DNA of 17,050 nt, from the NCBI GenBank assembly GCA_964634645.1, contig CAZWKI010000023.1, positions 1 through 17,050 on the forward strand, given 5' to 3'. The translations under genes were made by a program, and so were the position numbers. The DNA comes from CAZWKI01 sp964634645. Its GTDB lineage: Bacteria > Patescibacteriota > Patescibacteriia > UBA1558 > S5-K13. The notes beneath the pieces are model-generated. The model was not told the origin of the DNA. It saw only the letters and a program-made list of their open reading frames with translations, and made no database searches. The stretch's first letter is position 1, and each line of letters starts with the position of its first letter. Shown in pieces: positions 12,734 to 17,050 of the stretch.

Positions 12734-14029
12734 CTAAAAGCTTTTTTCAAGTATTAACAATGATTCAACGTGTGGTGTATTTGGATAAAAATCAAATCCA
12801 GCAATATATTTTATTCTGCATATTTCTTTTAACAATGCAAAATCCCTTGCTTGTGTAATGGGATTGCAGGATAAATATATTATTTTTTGAATTTTGTTTT
12901 TTAAAATAAGCTCAATTATATTTTTATGTAAGCCCGTTCTTGGTGGATCAAGTATTAAAATCTCTGATTTTTGTAAATATTCACTTAAATTATTATCATT
13001 TTCTGCTAAATTATGAAATATTTTATAATTTTTTAAATTATTTATTTTTACATTTTCAAGAGCATAATTTACAGAATTTTTTTCTGATTCTATTGCAAAA
13101 ATATTTTTTACTTTATTAGATAATATTATTCCTATTGTTCCAACCCCACTATATAATTCTGTAATGGTATCATTTTTATCTATAAATTCTTGAATTTTTT
13201 CCAAAGCTTTTTCAAACAAATTTATATTATTTTGAAAAAAACAATCATATCCATATTTAATTTTGTAATCCCTTATTTTGTTTTCAAGAAAATCATTTCC
13301 TTTTTTATATAAAATTTTGTGAATTTGAGAGCTTGGTGTAAGTGGATTTGAGTATCCCACTATAAGTCCATCAAGAATACTCTCGTCAATTTCTATTTCA
13401 GGAAAGTTTTCTGTTTTTACAGTGAGAATTGCAATTACTTTATTATTTAATTTTGATTCTCTAAGAGTAAGGGTTTTGCAAATATTTCTTTCAAAATTAA
13501 GTTCATTTAATTTTTCCAAAATATATTCTCCAGCCCTATTCATATTATCACTTGCTAAAACACATCCTTTTGCAGATTTTATTAGTCCTCTTACGCTTCC
13601 GCGTTTATGAAATGCAAAAAAATATCCATCATCATCTTTGTATAAACTATATTCTATTTTTGTTCTATAAGAAAATATATTTTTTTCATCATAAAAAAAA
13701 TCATTTAATACTATTTCTTCTTTTCCAAATCGCTTAAATACATTTATAATATTTTCTTTTTTGTATTTACATTGCAAATCGTAATTCATTATTTGCCAGG
13801 GAGAACACGATAAATAATGTTCTTCTTTTTCTTTTACTCTTATTGATGATTTTTTTGTAACTTCAACAAGTTCTCCTAGAATATAATCTTTTTTTTGTTT
13901 TTTAATACTAATAATAGCTTCTTCTTCAGGCAAAACTCCATAACAAAACACAACTTTTCCTTCAAGGTGCCCAACTGCTTTTCCCTCTGGTTCAATGGAC
14001 TCAAATTTTACTTTGATTTGTTTTGTCAT
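12734..14029 (-). CDS. 23S rRNA/tRNA (uracil-C5)-methyltransferase, TrmA/RlmD family
   Basis: A 431-residue SAM-dependent enzyme making 5-methyluridine in rRNA or tRNA. The ATG at 14029 gives MTKQIKVKFESIEPEGKAVG, the expected start of the N-terminal TRAM RNA-binding domain. The frame is open to 14095, but those extra residues are translated from the GC-rich hairpin at 14059-14088 and are not family-like. Motifs in order: ELYSGVGTIGI at 291 (SAM loop), DPPRTGLH at 361, catalytic C388 in LSCNPITQARDF, and the general base E422 in HVESLLIL. A SCSPWQIMNYDLQC segment near residue 73 stands where RlmD has a CX5CX2C iron-sulfur site, but too few cysteines remain for a cluster. The exact target uridine is uncertain. 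Downstream of ileS by 78 bases. Confidence 0.88.
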   Translation of the reverse strand: MTKQIKVKFESIEPEGKAVGHLEGKVVFCYGVLPEEEAIISIKKQKKDYILGELVEVTKKSSIRVKEKEEHYLSCSPWQIMNYDLQCKYKKENIINVFKRFGKEEIVLNDFFYDEKNIFSYRTKIEYSLYKDDDGYFFAFHKRGSVRGLIKSAKGCVLASDNMNRAGEYILEKLNELNFERNICKTLTLRESKLNNKVIAILTVKTENFPEIEIDESILDGLIVGYSNPLTPSSQIHKILYKKGNDFLENKIRDYKIKYGYDCFFQNNINLFEKALEKIQEFIDKNDTITELYSGVGTIGIILSNKVKNIFAIESEKNSVNYALENVKINNLKNYKIFHNLAENDNNLSEYLQKSEILILDPPRTGLHKNIIELILKNKIQKIIYLSCNPITQARDFALLKEICRIKYIAGFDFYPNTPHVESLLILEKSF

Positions 14030-14058
14030 TAATTTGCTTTTTTTGATTTTTAGAATAA

Positions 14059-14088
14059 GGGCGCCCCTCGACATTGCTCGGGACGCCC
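14059..14088. terminator. GC-rich hairpin between ileS and the methyltransferase gene
   Basis: GGGCG (14059-14063) pairs with CGCCC (14084-14088), then one mismatch that is a G-T wobble on the minus strand, then CCC/GGG and, past a 2-nt bulge, GA/TC around a 6-nt loop. It is 24/30 G+C in a surrounding of under 30%. On the minus strand it is followed by TTATTC, a poor T run, so it may attenuate, mark an RNA processing site, or be a dispersed repeat, rather than a strong terminator. Confidence 0.45.
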
Positions 14089-14107
14089 CAAACATAGTTT
14101 TTTAAAA

Positions 14108-16975
14108 TTATTTTTTATTTAGCTCCAGAATAATATCAATGTCATTTATTTTTATTACTTTTCCATCTAAATTATCTTTTAAAACAATATCATCGCTTAG
14201 TGTTTCTTTTAATATTTCTTGCTTCATGTTATCTATAATATTTTTTAATTCAACACTATCTGTTTTGTAATTTATTATAGCTCTGTCATTAATATTCAAA
14301 TTCATTTCTTTTCTCGTAAGATTTATATATCTAATAAGCTCTCTTTTTATTCCTTCGTTTTTCAATTCTTCAGTAATTTCTGTATCAAGAACAACTTGAA
14401 TTTCACTAGAATCATTCAATAATTCAATTCTCTTGATATTTAATTCATCTTTTATAAGCCCCAGGTATTCATCTTCTAAGCTTGATTTAAAATTAATAGT
14501 AATTTTGTTTAACATTTGTCTTATTTTTATTCCGGCTTTATCACGCTCTGCAAGGCCTAATTCAACTATTTTTTTTGTTAGATTCATTTTTTCTAAAATT
14601 GTTTTTTGTTCATCATTTAGCTCTGTAAATTCAGGCCATTTTTCAAGATGAACACTTTTATCACTATCAAAATTGTTATCAGAAATCTTTTGATATAGTG
14701 TTTCTGATACAAATGGCATAAATGGTGCAATGAGCTTTGAAAGTTCTCCAAAAGTGAATTTTAGAGTGTTTAAAGCCATTCTTTTGTCATTTGCATCATC
14801 ACCCTTGAATCTGTCTCTTGATCTTCTTAAATACCAAGTTGATAATTCATCAATAAAAATAGGAATTTCACGAGCAGCTTCATATATATGATAATTTTCA
14901 AGTTCTTTTGTAATTGTATTGCACAAATTATTCAATTTTATAAGTATCCATTTGTCCAAAATATTTTTGCTTTTATCATCAGCTTTGATGCTTTCACTTG
15001 TATACATTTCATAAAACTTATATACATTCCACAAAAGCATTATATTTTTTCTAAAAACATCTCTTACATCATCAATATCATAATTTTTTCCTTCGCCTGG
15101 CTGATTTATTGTATACATGTGAAGTCTTACTGCATCAACACCGAATTGTTCTATCACGTCATTTGGGTTTATAATATTATTTTTTGACTTGGACATTTTC
15201 TTTCCAAATTTGTCATTTATATGACCAAGACAAATTACATTTTTGTATGATGTTCCTTTTCCAAGTAATGTTGAAATAGCAAGAAGTGTATAAAACCATC
15301 CTCTTGTTTGATCAATTGCTTCACAAATATAGTCGGCTGGATATTGCTTGTTATTATCAATCAATTCTTTGTTTTCAAAAGGATAATGATATTGTGCAAA
15401 TGGCATTGCACCTGAATCAAACCAGCAATCAAAAACTTCTTTTACTCTTTTCATTTTTTCTCCACATGAGCAAATTATTTCATATTTATCTATTTCTGGT
15501 TTGTGAATATCATCTTCTATTGTTATTTTTTCTCCTGTGAATTCTGATAATTCTTTTACACTACCTACAACTTTAATATTATTACATTTTTCACATTCCC
15601 AAATTGGAATTGGTGTTCCCCAATATCTTTCTCTTGATATTGCCCAATCTTTTACATTTTCTAGCCATTCACCAAATCTACCTGTTTTTATATATTCTGG
15701 AATCCAATTAATTTCTTTACTGTTTTTTATCAGTTCATCTTTTATAGCGCTCATTTCTATAAACCAAGAATCCTTTGCATAATATAAAAGTGGACTTTCA
15801 CATCTCCAACAAAATGGATAATCATGTTCATAAATTTCTTCATCAAACAAAAGTTCATTATTTTTCAAATGATCAATAATAATTTTTTCTGTTTCAGAAT
15901 TTTTTACAAATTTTCCCGACAGATTATATTCTTTTAAGTCATCTGTAAATTTCCCCGCTTCATCAACAACATGAATTTTTGGTAAATCAATTTTATCACC
16001 AAGATTATAATCATCTTCTCCATACATCACTGCTGTATGAACCACTCCTGTTCCGTCTGAAGTTGTAACAAAATCAGCTGAAGTAATATAATATGCTTTT
16101 TTTCCACTACTTAATGTTCTTTGTATTTTAAATAATGGCTCGTATTCAATGTCTAGCAATTCTTTACCTTTAAATTCTTTTGCAATTGCAAATTCTTTGT
16201 TTTTGAAAACATGTTCTAATCTATCCTTTGCTAGAATATAATTTTTATTATTATATTTTATCTTTGTATAAGTAATATTTTCTCCAATAGCAAGGGCTAC
16301 ATTTCCTGGCAATGTCCAAGGAGTTGTTGTCCAAGCAAGAACAATATCATCACTACCCACAAATTCATTTCCTTTTGTAACTTTGAAATTAATATAAACA
16401 GAATTTTCCTTTACACTTTTATATCCCTGAGCAACTTCATGACTTGAAAGAGCTGTGCCACAACTTGGACAATGTGGAACAACTTTGTGTCCTTTATACA
16501 ATAATCCTTTTTTATTAACTTCTCCTATAATATACCAAAGCGATTCAATGTAAGAATTTTCATAAGTAACATATGGATTTTTGAGGTCGAGCCAAAAAGC
16601 AATTCTTTTTGTAAGTCGTTCCCATTCATCTTTGAATTTCCAGACACTTTCTTTGCATTTTTTATTAAACTCAGCAATTCCATATTTTTCTATATCACCT
16701 TTTCCAGAAATATTTAATTCTTTTTCAACTTGAAGTTCTACTGGAAGTCCGTGTGTATCCCAACCAGCCTTTCTCAAAACTTTAAATCCGTTCATTGTCT
16801 TGAATCTTGGAATTACATCTTTGAAGGCGCGAGCCAAAATATGATGAATTCCTGGCACTCCGTTTGCTGTTGGCGGTCCTTCAAAAAACACAAAATTGCC
16901 CTTTGGTGCATCTTTTGAAATAGTTTTTTGAAAAATATCTGATTTTTCCCAAAAATCTAGGACTCTCTCTTCCAT
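14108..16975 (-). CDS. ileS: Isoleucyl-tRNA synthetase
   Basis: A 955-residue class Ia synthetase that charges tRNA-Ile in the cytoplasm. The HIGH-equivalent is PGIHH (41-45) within FFEGPPTANGVPGIHHILAR, and KMSKS is at 593-597. The variant PGIHH marks the IleRS type shared with eukaryotes and several bacterial lineages (often the mupirocin-resistant class). The CP1 editing domain shows TTTPWTLPGNVALA and DGTGVVHTAVMYGEDD, so mischarged Val can be hydrolysed. Cysteine pairs HCPSCG, CWRC and CEKCN/CSCGEK are the usual zinc sites of this type. SDSGAMPFAQ and the WYLRRSRDRF anticodon-domain helix follow. The ATG at 16975 is the only possible start in frame (TAA 17 codons upstream); MEERVLDFWEKSDIF matches the family's N-terminal helix. 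No SD precedes it. Confidence 0.97.
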   Translation of the reverse strand: MEERVLDFWEKSDIFQKTISKDAPKGNFVFFEGPPTANGVPGIHHILARAFKDVIPRFKTMNGFKVLRKAGWDTHGLPVELQVEKELNISGKGDIEKYGIAEFNKKCKESVWKFKDEWERLTKRIAFWLDLKNPYVTYENSYIESLWYIIGEVNKKGLLYKGHKVVPHCPSCGTALSSHEVAQGYKSVKENSVYINFKVTKGNEFVGSDDIVLAWTTTPWTLPGNVALAIGENITYTKIKYNNKNYILAKDRLEHVFKNKEFAIAKEFKGKELLDIEYEPLFKIQRTLSSGKKAYYITSADFVTTSDGTGVVHTAVMYGEDDYNLGDKIDLPKIHVVDEAGKFTDDLKEYNLSGKFVKNSETEKIIIDHLKNNELLFDEEIYEHDYPFCWRCESPLLYYAKDSWFIEMSAIKDELIKNSKEINWIPEYIKTGRFGEWLENVKDWAISRERYWGTPIPIWECEKCNNIKVVGSVKELSEFTGEKITIEDDIHKPEIDKYEIICSCGEKMKRVKEVFDCWFDSGAMPFAQYHYPFENKELIDNNKQYPADYICEAIDQTRGWFYTLLAISTLLGKGTSYKNVICLGHINDKFGKKMSKSKNNIINPNDVIEQFGVDAVRLHMYTINQPGEGKNYDIDDVRDVFRKNIMLLWNVYKFYEMYTSESIKADDKSKNILDKWILIKLNNLCNTITKELENYHIYEAAREIPIFIDELSTWYLRRSRDRFKGDDANDKRMALNTLKFTFGELSKLIAPFMPFVSETLYQKISDNNFDSDKSVHLEKWPEFTELNDEQKTILEKMNLTKKIVELGLAERDKAGIKIRQMLNKITINFKSSLEDEYLGLIKDELNIKRIELLNDSSEIQVVLDTEITEELKNEGIKRELIRYINLTRKEMNLNINDRAIINYKTDSVELKNIIDNMKQEILKETLSDDIVLKDNLDGKVIKINDIDIILELNKK

Positions 16976-16977
16976 TT

Positions 16978-17049
16978 TTACAAAAACATTATCTCTTTTT
17001 TCTTTATTTTCTCCTCCACTCCTTTATCCAATGTAAGATTTTTAGCCGC
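16978..17049 (-). CDS. Possible 3' end of an upstream gene (partial)
   Basis: From the window edge one minus frame stays open for 23 codons to TAA at 16980-16978, reading a charged Lys/Glu-rich tail (LDKGVEEKIKKKEIMFL). It would end two bases before the ileS ATG, which fits the tight packing elsewhere. The stretch is short and A-rich and could equally be ileS leader sequence. Confidence 0.3.
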   Translation of the reverse strand, partial: AAKNLTLDKGVEEKIKKKEIMFL

Positions 17050-17050
17050 G

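Noticed and set aside
14030..14095. Longer N terminus for the RNA methyltransferase (start at 14095)
   Set aside because: The extension is a read-through of the GC-rich hairpin at 14059-14088; the TRAM domain begins at the ATG at 14029.

Overview
The window is AT-rich (a hand count of one native 60-base line gave about 27% G+C) and most of it reads as a chromosome segment of an uncultivated Patescibacteria/CPR-type bacterium. The basis is a DUF4012 exopolysaccharide-type membrane protein, a DUF5661 protein, an IleRS of the 'PGIHH' type, very short intergenic gaps and almost no Shine-Dalgarno (SD) sequences. TGA is used as a stop (the radical SAM gene), so the UGA=Gly code of Gracilibacteria is excluded. 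The lineage is inferred, not proven.

Layout. Bases 1-74 hold the 3' end of a plus-strand gene followed by a strong hairpin terminator. Bases 125-3498 hold a minus-strand surface-polysaccharide cluster: a radical SAM protein, a GT4 glycosyltransferase translationally coupled to it through an ATGA overlap, then a second GT4 glycosyltransferase behind a degenerate telomere-like repeat. A divergent Wzy/WaaL-type polymerase or ligase runs from 3552 to 4907. On the far side of an inserted block, a DUF4012 protein and a Wzz/YveK-type chain-length protein (11223 to 8466, minus) complete the polysaccharide theme. Glycosyltransferases build the repeat unit, the Wzy-like protein joins it, the Wzz-like protein sets chain length, and DUF4012 probably acts at export or attachment.

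Between the convergent Wzy-like and Wzz-like genes sits a block (about 4926-8417) that looks foreign: about 45% G+C on a sample line, strong AGGAGG/GGAGG/AGGAGA SD sites, an intrinsic terminator, and three exported proteins: a signal-peptide protein with a proline-rich linker and a beta-barrel-like half, a lipoprotein cut by a 10-N assembly gap, and a small secreted protein. These suit a two-membrane cell, not a typical Patescibacterium. A 48-bp near-perfect palindrome marks the right boundary. The block is either a transferred operon or an assembly chimera, and the sequence alone cannot decide.

The right part (11521-16975, minus) is housekeeping: isoleucyl-tRNA synthetase, an m5U RNA methyltransferase of the TrmA/RlmD family, a Nudix hydrolase, a flavodoxin and a DUF5661 protein, closely packed. 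Between DUF5661 and DUF4012 lies an apparently independent unit of about 160 nt with its own promoter-like boxes, nested stems and a weak terminator: a candidate small RNA. No tRNA, rRNA, CRISPR array, complete insertion sequence or origin was recognised by eye.
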